Source: Okeania sp. KiyG1
GTDB lineage: Bacteria > Cyanobacteriota > Cyanobacteriia > Cyanobacteriales > Microcoleaceae
Direction of reading: 5' to 3'
Length of the DNA: 64,000 nt
Assembly: GCF_014132355.1 (NCBI RefSeq)
Contig: NZ_BLZO01000082.1
Coordinates: 92,201 to 156,200 of the forward strand
A program made the position numbers and the translations under genes. Of the stretch, positions 54,901 to 63,861 are shown in pieces; the stretch's first letter is position 1; each line of letters starts with the position of its first letter. The notes beneath the pieces are model-generated. The model saw only the letters and a program-made list of their open reading frames with translations. It ran no database searches and had not been told where the DNA came from.

Positions 54901-54981
54901 GATCGCCTCTCACAAATTCCCTTAACTTCAACTCAAGAAACCCGAAAGTTACTGGATAGTTTTAATGCGGAACTTGATTGA
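48904..54981 (+). CDS. NRPS: C*-A-PCP-E-C
   Basis: A 2025-residue enzyme. The first condensation domain (about 1-430) has SLPGLCSDRFS at the HHxxxDG position, so it is probably inactive; the C domain at the end of the PKS can do that condensation. The A domain (about 470-1000) has YTSGSTGTPKGVA, but core A4 reads STFAADLGNT, lacking the usual Asp that binds the alpha-amino group, so the substrate is unclear. A Lys-rich insertion of ~45 residues (about 836-880) interrupts the region before RLYRTGDL. PCP has GGDSILS (near Ser1057). The E domain has IIHHLLMDGVSWR, so the residue becomes D. The last domain is a DCL-type C with HHHLLLDGWC, which acts with the following A-PCP protein. Confidence 0.9.
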   Translation: MKTEQIEGFCLSPQQKNLWLLQQKNPSSYYRTQGAFLIKGALEKERLTKALQNTVKLQEILRTTFYQLPEMDVPLQVIGDNDLISLEQYDLQQISSLKQLEKLETIFQSMLQQPFNLQKSPILQLSWVQLSPDELILIISLPGLCSDRFSLHHLMTEISNTYAKMERDEEDNEPFQYVDFSEWQNELLNGEETEEGRDYWQQEKLLFNTSLKLPLSSSNNKKLTTNFDTNLLFLNLDDEVNQKIKKVAHQYNISLQDFFLSCFLILLGRMTNQSEVSLELGSDNRQYEELGQSIGLMTKYLPLSTTLDSSLNFATFCQEISQKSQELAKWQDYFTPQIAEFVGNGISFETDLQINKTITVAGISWSLFKEFSCLQAHKLNVCCVQYSNQLEIEFHYNVNCFEVEVIEGWLKHYHILLINAAENPTQRIEDLDILGDEEKEQILFQFNSSLSSDSLANTFHRNCVHHLIETQAQQNPQQIAVVGEGQTLTYHQLNARANQLARHLQKLGVQPDDRVGICVGRSPLMIVGLLGILKAGGAYVPLDPVLPQERLKFMLEDSQAEILITKDYLTSIIPAYLGKIVVLERDREAIVQQSETNINTDVRPQNLAYAIYTSGSTGTPKGVAIEHRQLLNYIQGITPRLNLPSGANYALISTFAADLGNTVIFPALCGGGSLHIISQEHTTDPTALGDYFAKQGGIDCLKIVPSHLRALMTEITNPVQILPKKCLVLGGETTPWELVEQVQKFTPNCQIINHYGPTEATVGVLIYKVTQASQNIGAATVPLGRPLPNTQIFLLDKQLRPVPVGFPGELYIGGDNLARGYLNQSSLKQDRFQTNPFNQKLSVKVKNHKLKLKITRGQWFNREAKFKIKTKELESLEPKKRKFSFSERLYRTGDLARYLPDGNIEFLGRIDNQVKLHGFRIELGEIETRLNNHPSVRETVVLLSEKNTEYKRLVAYVVPRVRPAPKVSELRHYLQETLPEFMIPSRFVFLNRFPLNPNGKLDRRKLLDAETTDPRLETSYIAPKTHQEKILAKIWADVLNVEQVGIEDNFFELGGDSILSIQIVARAKAAGLGFKPIQLFQHSTITDLLKVIQTVEFKPQAGETRGQVPLTPIQHWFFEQSLPNPHHWNMSILLETPPQLQQEHLETAIQHLIEHHDTLRLSFELGEVGWIQSYGEVGEKISCVKVDLSEVGDRELSEILAVEGTKHQSSLNLAAPPLLRFVWFDLGKERTGRLLAIIHHLLMDGVSWRIWLEDFRTAYTQLQQRNAGFELPKKTTSFKYWAQKLTDYAQSDTLVQELDYWLAQRQPFPSSLPQTPSTDLNSVVSTETVTVFLETTETQVALHKVSRLHHTQMNELLLCGLLQTCQRWTGENHLLVELEGHGREDMFEDVDISRSLGWFTTRFPLLLSCEASVSPSQALQVVKETLRQIPNRGIGYGVLRYLSQRPEIREKLSRLPQAEVCFNYVGQFTQENSIFPLSMENRGREKSGIGKHTPSITIDAMVIEGRTRLEWNYNPDLYQRETIETLADDFIKSLKTLINECLESERSYAPSDFPLANLTQSQLDSISQEFSNIADIYPLSPLQQGLLFHSLYSAESNLYCQQKVFTLAASLNQVAFRQAWEIVINRHDSLKTAFIWEKLATPLQVVRSAIALPWREENWCHLSSPQQEEELANYLKNDLEQGFSLSNAPLMRMALFQVSKAQYYLVWSHHHLLLDGWCNGIIMQEVFKVYQTLCDGKEPNLPPSPPYKNYIAWLNQKNEVAAQNFWKQALKGVKAPTKWGIEQTVRALNGDRREYCQEELQLSAETTTNLNTWAKSHHLTINSLIQGSFALLLSRYSGEDDVIFGTTVSGRPPELSGVESMVGLLINTVPVRIIVDPDASLLDWLQQLQQQQIERLEYQYNSLVQIQQWSDVAQGNQLFESFIAVENYPIPISLGEGKLKILEVRSFSRTNYPLSVTVELDSSLLVVMTYDPELFKVMAIRQLLQQLQNLMENLSHYASDRLSQIPLTSTQETRKLLDSFNAELD

Positions 54982-55419
54982 ATCAGCTCAAAAAAAGACT
55001 GTCCGCTTCCATTTTATAGTTTTGTCTGATGATGATGCAAATTATAGCTAAGAAAGAGTTGGCTCTTGACAATTACTGATAATGAATCTAAGACTACCAG
55101 GACTAAAGCCATGCGAACCCAGAAACCCGGTTTCTCGTAGATGCTTATTAGACTTCTCCAGAAAAGAGGGAGTAGGGAGTAGGGAGTAGGGAGTAGGAGA
55201 AAAGAATTGATGGTTTCTGCCCGGTAATTGATTTTATTTTTTATTTTTGGAGATGTCTATTGTCAAAAACAATGATTTACTTTCTTAACCGGGTTTCTTT
55301 GCGTAAGTCCTGACTAGGAAATGTTTTTCTAACTATTCCCTGTTCCCTGTTCCCTGTTCCCTGCTATACAAGTTTTTAGCTCCATTAATATTAATTGCTC
55401 AAAACTTAAAACAATACCT
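54982..55419. other. Intergenic region with short repeats inside the cluster
   Basis: GGAGTAG heptamers lie near 55165-55200, GTTCCCT repeats near 55337-55365, and a single MITE end TTGCGTAAGTCCTG near 55296. GAACCCAGAAACCCGGTTTCT is a repeat-like palindrome. A promoter for the downstream NRPS genes could lie here. No gene. Confidence 0.5.
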
Positions 55420-57299
55420 ATGAAATATCCTCCTATTCACACTTGGTTTTCTGAGACAGCTAAACAGTTTGGTGAACAAATTGCTCTCTTTTGTGGTGAG
55501 CAACAAATAACCTACAAACAACTTGAGGAAAAAAGTAATAATCTAGCTAATTTTCTCATTCTAAATGATCTTAAAAAGATCACTTTGTTTACATAATTAC
55601 TGATGATACGATCGCTATTATCACAGCAATTTTAGCGACTTTAAAAGCGGGGGGAGTTTTTGTTCCCTTGAGTCATAAAATCCCTGGCGAAAAACTCAAA
55701 AATATACTGTTACAAATTCCTCCAAATTGGCTAATTGCCGATCATTCGGTGGTGGGTATTCTTGAATCCCTCGATCTGTCTCAAAATCTCCAAGTTATTG
55801 TTAATAAAAATCCCGATTTTATTACCTCACTTAAAAACAATAAGACAAAAGAATATCAAGACTTTTGGAATCCTGAATCAGTTAATATAGAGCGAGAACT
55901 TGATGAAATGTGTTATCTCTATTTTACATCAGGTTCAACGGGAACACCCAAGGCTATTACTGGTAGGTTGAAAGCAATTTCTCATTTTATTGACTGGGAA
56001 ATTAATACTCTAAAAATTGAACAGGGTTTTCGAGTCAGTCAACTAATAAATCCTGCTTTTGACGCCTTTTTGAGAGATATTTTTGTTCCTTTGTGTTCAG
56101 GGGGAGTAGTTTGTATTCCTGAAAATCTAGAAACAATTATTGATGGAAGAAAACTTGTAAATTGGATCGATAAACAACAAATTAATCTGATTCATTGTGT
56201 TCCTTCTTTATTCCGTTCTTTGCTACTGCCAGAATCTCCACCGAACCAATTTTCAGCACTAAAATATATTTTATTGTCCGGGGAACCATTGTTACAAGCT
56301 GATGTTGAACGCTGGATTCAGCGTTATGGAAAACGCATCCAATTGGTTAATCTTTATGGTGCCTCGGAAACAACTATGACTAAATTTTTCTACCTTGTTA
56401 AACCTTCAGATGGAGAGAAAAAAACAATTCCTATTGGTAAACCAATGCCAGGTAGCACAGCCATTATTGTTGACAAAGCTGGTAAAGTTTGCCCTCCAGG
56501 TATGGTAGGAGAAATTTATATCCGAACTCCCTATAGAACCTTGGGTTATTATCAGCAACCTGAATTAACAAAAGAAGTTTTTATTCAAAATCCTTTTAGC
56601 GATAAAATCAATGATATTGTTTATAAAACAGGGGATTTAGGAAGAATTCTTGCTGATGGGAATTTTGAATATCTAGGCCGTAAAGATCGACAGGTAAAAA
56701 TTCGAGGTATTCGCATTGAATTAGCCGAAATTGAAAATACACTACAGCAGCATCCTCTAATTAGAGAAAGTGTAGTTTTAGCTTGGAAAGATCGACAAGA
56801 AAATCTCTATCTTTGTGCTTATTTAATAGGAACCAAAACCTTAGATACTAGCGAAATTAGGGAATTTTTATTAGATAGATTGCCAGAAGCTATGATTCCA
56901 ACTATATTTCAGCAACTCGAAAGTTTCCCCAAGACTGTTAGTGGAAAGATAGATAGGCGATCGCTACCTGAACCCCAACTCCAACAACAAAACCGTCCCT
57001 TAATTGCACCGCGAACCCCCATAGAAGTAGAATTAGTCAAAATTTGGCAAAAAGTCTTAGATGTGACTCCCATCAGTATTGAGGACAACTTCTTTGCTTT
57101 GGGAGGGCATTCTTTGTTAATCACTCAGTTAATGTCCAGTATTGATTTAGGATTTCAAATTAAAATTCCTATAAAAACTTTATTTGAGTCTCCTACCTTA
57201 ACTAAGATGGCAGATTCAATTGACACCTTAATCTGGCTACAAAAAAGCTCTGCAACTAATGTTACAGGGACTGACATCATGGAGGAGGGAGAACTGTGA
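55420..57299 (+). pseudogene. NRPS A-PCP protein interrupted by a -1 frameshift
   Basis: Starting at ATG 55420 the frame reads MKYPPIHTWFSETAKQFGEQ and on to LILNDLKK, then hits TAA at 55594. One base back, from GAT 55578, the frame continues DHFVYIITDDTIAIITAIL..LKAGGVFVPL to the end at 57299. The break sits in an AAAAA run, so one A is probably missing. The remainder is an A domain (YFTSGSTGTPKAITGR, NPAFDAFLRDIF, KTGDLGRIL) and a PCP (LGGHSLLITQL). It has no C domain; the C at the end of the previous NRPS supplies it. The code read by eye (D A R H L S L M T) matches none I know. It may be a sequencing or true mutation, or be rescued by slippage. It overlaps the next gene (GTGA). Confidence 0.8.
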
Positions 57300-60200
57300 A
57301 TTTAATAGACTTATTATCTCAAATACGTCGCCTTAATATCAAACTCTGGCTTGAGGGCGAGCGTCTGCGATATAGCGCACCTTCAGATACCTTAACTCCA
57401 GAATTAAAAGCTAATTTAGTTGAAAATAAAGCAGAAATAATTCAATTTTTACGTCAAAATGCTGCTCAAAAAGGTGAAACATCCCCAGACTTACAACCTA
57501 TCAAAAAAATTGCCCGCCCTGAGAAACTTCCCCTCTCTTTTGCCCAACAACGGTTGTGGTTTTTAGAACAATTAAACCCTAATACCAGTGTCTATAATAT
57601 GCCTGGGGTGCTGCAACTTGAAGGGAAGTTAGACTGTCCCTCTTTGGAAAATAGTCTCAATCAGATCGTAAAGCGCCATGAAATTTTTCGCACAGTCTTT
57701 ACAGTTGAAGACGGAAACCCCATTCAAGTCATTATTCCTGAATTAAGCATTACTCTAAGGAAAATTGACCTCACAAACCTGTCTATTTCTGAGCGTTCCA
57801 TTCAAATTCAGCAATTAATTCAAGAAGAAGCGTCTCAACCCTTCGATTTAACCAAAGCTCCCTTATTGCGCCCCCTATTACTCCAACTCACCCCCTCAGA
57901 GCATATTCTCAGTTTGGTCATTCATCATATTATCTTTGATGCTTGGTCAATGGATGTACTAATCAAAGAATTAACCACACTTTATTCCGCTTTTAAAAGA
58001 CAAAAACTCTCATCCCTACCAGAATTACCGCTTCAGTATGCGGATTTCGCTATTTGGCAACGCCAAACCTTGTCAGAGGAACGTTTAGCCTCTCAGCTCG
58101 CCTATTGGAAACAACAATTAGGAGATCCCTTACCCATCTTACAACTTCCGAGTGATTATCCTCGTCCTCTAGTTCCTAGCTTTCAAGGTCACCGTTATCC
58201 CTTTCGTTTATCAGTATCTTTAGCGGAAAAACTGAAAACCTTGAGCCAGAAACAAGGGGTAACTCTGTTTATGCTTTTGTTGGCAGCTTATTTAACCTTA
58301 CTCTATCGTTATACAGAGGAAACCGATCTGTTAGTAGGAACAGCGATCGCTGGCAGAACAGACCCTAATTTAGCGCCGCTGTTTGGCTGTTTTGTGAACA
58401 CCCTTGTCCTCAGAAACAATTTATCTGGCAATCCTTCCTTTGTTACTCTGTTAGAACGAGTTAAACAGGTCGCCCTAGAGAGCTATAATTATCAGGATGT
58501 TCCCTTTGAGCAATTAGTAGAAGCCTTACAACCACACAGAAATCTCAGCCATTCTCCGTTATTTCAGGTGGGATTTGCGTTTTATCCAGAACCGAGGGAA
58601 GAATTAAGCTTAGAGGGATTGACCGTTACTCCATTAAACTTTGATAGCAGTACCTCTAAACTAGATTTAACTCTATCTTTAAGACCCAACGGTAAGGAAT
58701 TACAAGGTTGGATCGAGTATAGCCGGGATTTATTTACAGAAGCGACAATTATTCGGTTATTAGGTCACTGGGAAAATCTGCTAGAAGGAATTACAGCTAA
58801 TCCTCAACAGTCACTTGATAAGTTACCTTTGTTAACTCCAAGGGAACAAAAACAACTCCTGTGGGAGTGGAATCAGACGGCTCGAGATTATCCCCAACAA
58901 CGGTGTATTCACCAACAATTTGAACGTCAAGCAAGAGAAACTCCCGACGCGATCACTTTAGAATTTGAAGGGCAAACTCTAACTTATGCCCAATTAAATC
59001 AAAAAGCGAACCAACTAGCTCATTATTTACAAAAACAAGGAGTTGCACCAGAGGTGAAGGTAGGGATTTATTTAAAGCGATCGCCTCTGATATTAATCGC
59101 CTTATTGGGTGTTTTCAAAGCAGGAGGAGCCTATATTCCCTTAGCTCCTGCTTATCCTCAAGAAAGATTAAGCTTTATGCTAGCAGATGGGGATGTATCC
59201 TTAGTGTTAACTCAGGATGGGTTAGATGCTTCTTTAGAGATGGTGGTGAACTTAGCACAGGAAAAATTCCCTCTTTCTCATCCACAAGTCTTGTGTCTTG
59301 ATGCGTCCTTAGAAAGTTTAGCAAGAGAAAATCAAGACAACCCAGATTGTCAAATTCAACCTACTCATTTAGCTTATATTCTCTATACTTCCGGTTCTAC
59401 AGGCAAACCCAAGGGAGTTGAAGTCGAACATCGAGGATTGCTCAATCTGGCGATCGCCCAAAGTCAAGCATTTCATGTTAACAAAGAAAGTCGGGTACTT
59501 CAATTTGCATCCTTTAATTTTGATGCGTCTGTCAGCGAAATTTTTATGACTTGGATCGCGGGGGGAACCCTTTGTTTAGTGAAATCAGAAACCTTATTAG
59601 TTGGAGAAACCTTAATTCGCTGTTTAGACGAATTAGAGATTACCGTTGTCACCTTACCTCCATCTGTCTTAGCTGTTCTTCCCACCGCTCAATTACCTCA
59701 CTTAAAAAGTCTAATTCTCGCGGGGGAAACTCCTTCCCTAGATGTTGTCAAACGTTGGTCATCCAATCGGGAGCTTTTTAACGCTTACGGACCAACAGAA
59801 GCCACAGTCTGTGCTACCATCGGTAAATGGGAGCCGAGTCAATCTCCCCATCGCGTTTCCATCGGTCGTCCAATCGCCAATACTCAAGTCTATATTCTGG
59901 ATCACCATCTTCAACCCGTTCCTGTGGGTATTCCCGGAGAAATGTATCTTGGGGGAGTCGGAATTGCTCGATGTTATCACAAAAAAGAGGATTTAACCAC
60001 ACAGTCTTTTATTCCCAATCCGTTTGCGGAGTCATCCTCAAAAAAATTATACAAAACCGGGGATTTAGCTCGTTACCTCCCAGACGGACAAATAGAGTTT
60101 TTAGGTCGTCGAGATCGTCAGGTTAAAATTAGGGGGTTTCGCCTAGAAATCCGAGAAATAGAAGCTATTTTAAACCAACATCCCCAAGTGTTAACCGGTA

Positions 60201-61513
60201 TTGTGGAGTTAATCGTAGAGGGAGAGGAAAAAAGTTTAGTCGCTTATGTAGTATCTCCCGATCTAGAAACCTCAGATATTAGAGTTTATTTAAGGCAATA
60301 TTTACCCGCTTATATGATTCCTGCCCAGTTTATTAAACTGGACTCCTTACCCTTAAATGCCAATGGAAAAATCGATCGCCGTGCTTTACCGAGTCCAAGT
60401 ATTACTCAGTCGAGTGCAGACAGCGTACAACCAAGGGATAACGTCGAACTAGAACTATTAAACATTTGGGAAAACGTTCTCCGCCATCGACCGATTAGCA
60501 TCACCGATAATTTTTTTGAAATTGGCGGTCATTCTCTGTTAGCTGTTCGTTTAATGGCACTGATTGAAGAACGGTTAGGAAGTATTCTCCCACTCTCCAC
60601 CCTATTTCAAGAGGGAACCATTGAGAATTTAGCGACAATTATTCGTTCTGCACCTCAATCTCGTCCTTGGTCGCCCTTAGTCAGGATTAAAAATGGCAAA
60701 TCCCAACAGCCTTTTTTCTGTGTTCATCCTATTGGTGGCAATGTTTTAGGATATGCGGATTTAGCCCGTCATTTAGCCCCGGAACAGTCCTTTTATGGCT
60801 TACAAGCACCAGGACTTGAAACCGGACAATCTCCTTACCAAAATATCCCCGATTTAGCGACTTACTATCTGGATGTATTAGCGCAAGTTTTTCCGAAGGA
60901 AACTCCTTACTGTTTAGGCGGTCATTCTTTTGGCGGATTGGTGGCTTTTGAAATGGCTCAACAAAGTCAACAGCGCGATCGAGCCGTGGCATTATTAGTC
61001 ATTATGGATACACCAGCTCCTCTGAATGGTATTATCGATGAGGAAATTGATGACGCAATGTGGTTATTCAAGCGAGCGGAAGTGTTAGAGCGTTTTTTTT
61101 GCAAATCTCTCTATGTTTCTTTGGAGGAACTCGAAAAACTAGCTCCCCAGGAGCAATTTAATTACTTTTTAGGAAAATTGCGACAAGCTAATGTCATCCC
61201 TCCAGATGCAGGAGAATCCCTGATATGTTGTCTTCTGGCTCTGCAAAAAGCCTCTCATCAAGCCTTATTGAACTATATTCCCCAAATTTATGATGGAAAA
61301 ATTACCCTACTGCAAGCATCTGAAACTGTAGCTACAGATAGGAGAGGCGTATTTGCTGAGAGTTTTACTAAACCAGCCTTGGGTTGGAGAGAATTAACCA
61401 CACACCCGATCCAGATTTATGACGTTCCGGGCAATCACATTACCATGCTGACCCCCCCTCATGTCCTAACTTTAGCAAAAATTCTGCAATCCTGTCTTAG
61501 CCTCAGGGAGTGA
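57296..61513 (+). CDS. NRPS terminal module: docking-C-A-PCP-TE
   Basis: A 1405-residue enzyme with GTG start overlapping the stop of the previous gene. Residues 1-57 resemble a TubC docking domain (MNLIDLLSQIRRLNIKLWLE). Then comes a C domain with VIHHIIFDAWS (about 209) and an A domain with LYTSGSTGKPKGV and FNFDASVSEIF; its specificity positions read by eye are D A S T I A A V C, typical of aromatic (Phe/Tyr) activation. PCP has GGHSLLAVRL. The TE (about 1140-1400) has GGHSFGGLVAFEMA with Ser near 1211 and GNHITML with the likely His. It adds the last residue and releases the chain by hydrolysis or cyclisation. End of the biosynthetic operon. Confidence 0.92.
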   Translation: MNLIDLLSQIRRLNIKLWLEGERLRYSAPSDTLTPELKANLVENKAEIIQFLRQNAAQKGETSPDLQPIKKIARPEKLPLSFAQQRLWFLEQLNPNTSVYNMPGVLQLEGKLDCPSLENSLNQIVKRHEIFRTVFTVEDGNPIQVIIPELSITLRKIDLTNLSISERSIQIQQLIQEEASQPFDLTKAPLLRPLLLQLTPSEHILSLVIHHIIFDAWSMDVLIKELTTLYSAFKRQKLSSLPELPLQYADFAIWQRQTLSEERLASQLAYWKQQLGDPLPILQLPSDYPRPLVPSFQGHRYPFRLSVSLAEKLKTLSQKQGVTLFMLLLAAYLTLLYRYTEETDLLVGTAIAGRTDPNLAPLFGCFVNTLVLRNNLSGNPSFVTLLERVKQVALESYNYQDVPFEQLVEALQPHRNLSHSPLFQVGFAFYPEPREELSLEGLTVTPLNFDSSTSKLDLTLSLRPNGKELQGWIEYSRDLFTEATIIRLLGHWENLLEGITANPQQSLDKLPLLTPREQKQLLWEWNQTARDYPQQRCIHQQFERQARETPDAITLEFEGQTLTYAQLNQKANQLAHYLQKQGVAPEVKVGIYLKRSPLILIALLGVFKAGGAYIPLAPAYPQERLSFMLADGDVSLVLTQDGLDASLEMVVNLAQEKFPLSHPQVLCLDASLESLARENQDNPDCQIQPTHLAYILYTSGSTGKPKGVEVEHRGLLNLAIAQSQAFHVNKESRVLQFASFNFDASVSEIFMTWIAGGTLCLVKSETLLVGETLIRCLDELEITVVTLPPSVLAVLPTAQLPHLKSLILAGETPSLDVVKRWSSNRELFNAYGPTEATVCATIGKWEPSQSPHRVSIGRPIANTQVYILDHHLQPVPVGIPGEMYLGGVGIARCYHKKEDLTTQSFIPNPFAESSSKKLYKTGDLARYLPDGQIEFLGRRDRQVKIRGFRLEIREIEAILNQHPQVLTGIVELIVEGEEKSLVAYVVSPDLETSDIRVYLRQYLPAYMIPAQFIKLDSLPLNANGKIDRRALPSPSITQSSADSVQPRDNVELELLNIWENVLRHRPISITDNFFEIGGHSLLAVRLMALIEERLGSILPLSTLFQEGTIENLATIIRSAPQSRPWSPLVRIKNGKSQQPFFCVHPIGGNVLGYADLARHLAPEQSFYGLQAPGLETGQSPYQNIPDLATYYLDVLAQVFPKETPYCLGGHSFGGLVAFEMAQQSQQRDRAVALLVIMDTPAPLNGIIDEEIDDAMWLFKRAEVLERFFCKSLYVSLEELEKLAPQEQFNYFLGKLRQANVIPPDAGESLICCLLALQKASHQALLNYIPQIYDGKITLLQASETVATDRRGVFAESFTKPALGWRELTTHPIQIYDVPGNHITMLTPPHVLTLAKILQSCLSLRE

Positions 61514-61711
61514 CAAGCAAAGCTCACGGGGTGACAAGCAGCTCACAGCTATTGTTGTATAAGGGTTTAAAGGATGTAACTGGAGTTTGGAGAGTGAAAA
61601 AAATCGGGGGAGATGACAATATATGGTAATATGGACAAATGTTTAATTACTCCGACCCGTTATCTACGGGCTCTACCAACTCAAAGTCGTACTACAGAGT
61701 ATTAGTTTGAT

Positions 61712-61826
61712 GATCTGGCATCGCCTACCCTCTCCTACTTCTTGCTGTTGCCACACCAGTTCCGCTAGAGTTACTTTGGACATTAGCTATAGGTCTTTTC
61801 GGTCTTTTGGGATATCTGGTGGCTTG
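61712..61826 (+). pseudogene. Possible 3' remnant of a membrane protein gene
   Basis: One frame reads SGIAYPLLLLAVATPVPLE then LLWTLAIGLFGLLGYLVA and stops. It has no start codon and looks like the end of a membrane protein. A second short frame (61870-61964) reads GLDLFQEVVYIRFAQVAV. Neither is recognised. Confidence 0.3.
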
Positions 61827-62073
61827 AAATTCATCTCTCAAGTCCATCTGTAGTTCTTTCAAGCAGTATGGGTTGGACTTATTTCAAGAAGTGGTCTACA
61901 TCAGATTTGCTCAAGTGGCTGTCAGGAAAGCTTTCAAGCACCGTGGCATTACAATACTAGGTTAATATGCTGGATTTTGTGGGAAGCGATCGCCTTTATC
62001 CAAAAGCAAGCGATCGCTTCCCACAAAAGTCAATCTATGCTACAGGCAACCTCACATCATTAGGAGTAGTAGT

Positions 62074-62206
62074 AGCCGTGTAAAAATAACTTGAACAATT
62101 TAAGCTATTGTTCTCGGCTTAATCATATAATTCCATTCACCATGAAAAAAGTCTGGCTCAATTCTAAGTAGCCGTGTAAAAATAACTTGAACAATTTAAG
62201 CTATTG
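62074..62206. repeat. Two fragments of the ISAzo13 right end in tandem
   Basis: 62074-62167 equals the inverse of about 33609-33702, including the last 30 codons of its transposase. A second, shorter piece of the same end begins at 62170 (AGCCGTGTAAAAATAACTTG). These are solo remnants. Confidence 0.85.
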
Positions 62207-62275
62207 GACTTTAGACAAAAAGAAAACAGTTAGCGTAAATATTACGCTAACTATATTAGAGAAATATTTCTCTGC

Positions 62276-63399
62276 TCACATCTTGCACCTGACAAGACAA
62301 AGTTCCAAACCGTGTTTATAAAACCAAGGATTTAGTAACTTTAATTTTTTGATAAGGGAAAGGAGTAAAATCTGAGGTAAGAGCAAAACTAAGGCTTTTT
62401 CGGCTGAATCATACCAATCTAAATCATCAAAATAACCATTATGTAAATAAATCCAATAAGCTAATAAATAAGAGACGAGAGAAAGAATTAACCAACGATA
62501 AACCCCTAATAAAGTTTTTTGTCCAAAACGATGGAGACTAAATTGATGTTTGGCCGTTTTAAAGAAACCTTCAATCTGCCATCTACGTTTTCCCCAACGG
62601 ACGATAGTTTTTCCCTTCATAGGTTTAGTTGAAATAACAAATCGCTTAACTCTTTTTCCATCTCGTTTTAGCCAAACCCATGATAAGAAGACAGGAAAAT
62701 TTAAGCCGTTTAGATAAACTTGTTGTCCACGAGTTTTTAGTTCAGACACTTTACGTCCATCAGTTAATTTTCTGGTATTAGGGATGCCAAGAATTCCATG
62801 ATGATTAAAAGAACTGTCACGGAGTTTTTCAATGAATTTAATTGTCCCAAAGGCTGTATCTCCTAAAACATAAATTGGGAAAGATTTTGTCAAAATAGAA
62901 GGCAATGTATTCAGTAATTTTAAAGCCAGTTGAGAAGGTGATGAGGTTCCTTTGCCTCTATATACACGAAAACTCCAAGGAAATCGCCAATTACCTATAA
63001 CTAAGTAAAGAACAACGATGTGTAAACCTTTTTTATGATTATAAACTCTAACTAATTCTTTTAGATGAACAAACTTCCCTACTTTTTCAAGAGTTGTTAA
63101 ATCTAGAATAACTTGTAAAATGAGTTTTCGTCCTTTTATTCTTTCAGATAAAACTAAGTTGAGAATGAAAGAACGAACAGTGCGTATCAGAGAACGAGTT
63201 GACCAATTATAATGATTTAAGAAGCGACTAATAGCACTTTCTGATTTGGTTTGACAATGATGAGGAACAGCATTTCCTTGACTATGTAGAAACAAGCCTA
63301 AAACAGATTCTAGAGTTTCTTTTGATAAATTGTGGGCATTAATTCTTTTAAAGAGCAGAGTAATTCGTCAACTTGGGATAAAATGGGGTGAGGCAACAT
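62276..63399 (-). CDS. IS4-type DDE transposase, probably frameshifted near its start
   Basis: The main frame (62276-63295, 339 residues) has VILDLTTLEKVGKF (first Asp), FPIYVLGDTAFGTIKF (second Asp) and RRWQIEGFFKTAKHQF (Glu), a complete DDE core of the IS4-like group. Its only starts are late and non-ATG. A natural start is ATG 63399 (MLPHPILSQVDELLCSLKE), which is in another frame, whereas upstream codons of the main frame read NAHNLSKETLESVLGLF. A frame change near 63335 therefore links them: either a small indel or frameshift expression. Without it the first ~35 residues are lost. Confidence applies to the family; activity is uncertain. Confidence 0.75.
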
Positions 63400-63426
63400 A
63401 GTTCTCTGTTTAAAATAGAGAACTAT
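63398..63426. promoter_or_regulatory. Palindrome between divergent IS genes
   Basis: ATAGTTCTCT and AGAGAACTAT flank a 9-base loop and overlap the transposase ATG (63399). It lies 34 bp before the passenger start. The right half with three more bases (AGAGAACTATAAT, 63417-63429) recurs inverted at 63896-63908, after the passenger gene. Confidence 0.6.
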
Positions 63427-63459
63427 AATAACATATTCCATAATCAAAAAGCTCAAAAA

Positions 63460-63861
63460 ATGGCTAAAATCAACAGTAATCTAGAAATAGCAGAGCGAGC
63501 AGACCGTATTAGAGAAGCTATAGCTGCTTTAAAACGTGAAAAATCAGAAATTGAAGCTTCAGGATGGGTTGCTCCTGCTGATTGTTATGTAGCACGGTAT
63601 CAAGCCAAAGGGCAAAAATATCATTATTGGTATTATCAACTCAAAGGGTCTAGATCTGTTTTCCCAAAAAGTAATAAAAAAGGGGAATTTTCGCGTTTTA
63701 AACATTTAGGAAAAGCAGGAAGTCAAGCACATATAGATGGAGTGAATGCTGTGATTAGAAGAGGTAAAATTGAGCAATTAACTTCAGCTATCGAAGCACT
63801 TTATGAAAGTTGGTTAGATTTATATCCCGATGAAGAAAAAGCAGGTCATCGGGTAGAGTAA
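63460..63861 (+). CDS. Passenger gene of the IS, unknown function
   Basis: A 133-residue protein started at ATG 63460 (MAKINSNLEIAERAD); an earlier start adds 24 residues translated across the palindrome and is unlikely. An N-terminal coiled-coil-like helix (RIREAIAALKREKSEIEASG) is followed by a compact basic domain with YHYWYYQLKGSRSVFP and FKHLGKAGSQAHIDGVNAVIRRGKIEQL. The aromatic/basic strand pattern suggests nucleic acid binding, which is inference. I recognise no named family. Both sides carry the same 13-bp inverted motif. It could regulate transposition or help the element in the host. Confidence 0.6.
   Translation: MAKINSNLEIAERADRIREAIAALKREKSEIEASGWVAPADCYVARYQAKGQKYHYWYYQLKGSRSVFPKSNKKGEFSRFKHLGKAGSQAHIDGVNAVIRRGKIEQLTSAIEALYESWLDLYPDEEKAGHRVE

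Larger units (their letters stand above)
61514..62274. other. Gene-poor region with IS and gene debris
   Basis: CTCACGGGGTGACAA (61525) is a single IS4-like end with GTTTAAAGGAT downstream as in the element at 31781. A tandem near-repeat GAGTGACAAGCAAAGCTCAC/GGGTGACAAGCAGCTCAC crosses the NRPS stop. ISAzo13 end fragments lie at 62074-62206. The inverted repeat GTTAGCGTAA..TTACGCTAAC lies near 62230. Coding-like debris is at about 61712-61826. Confidence 0.55.
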
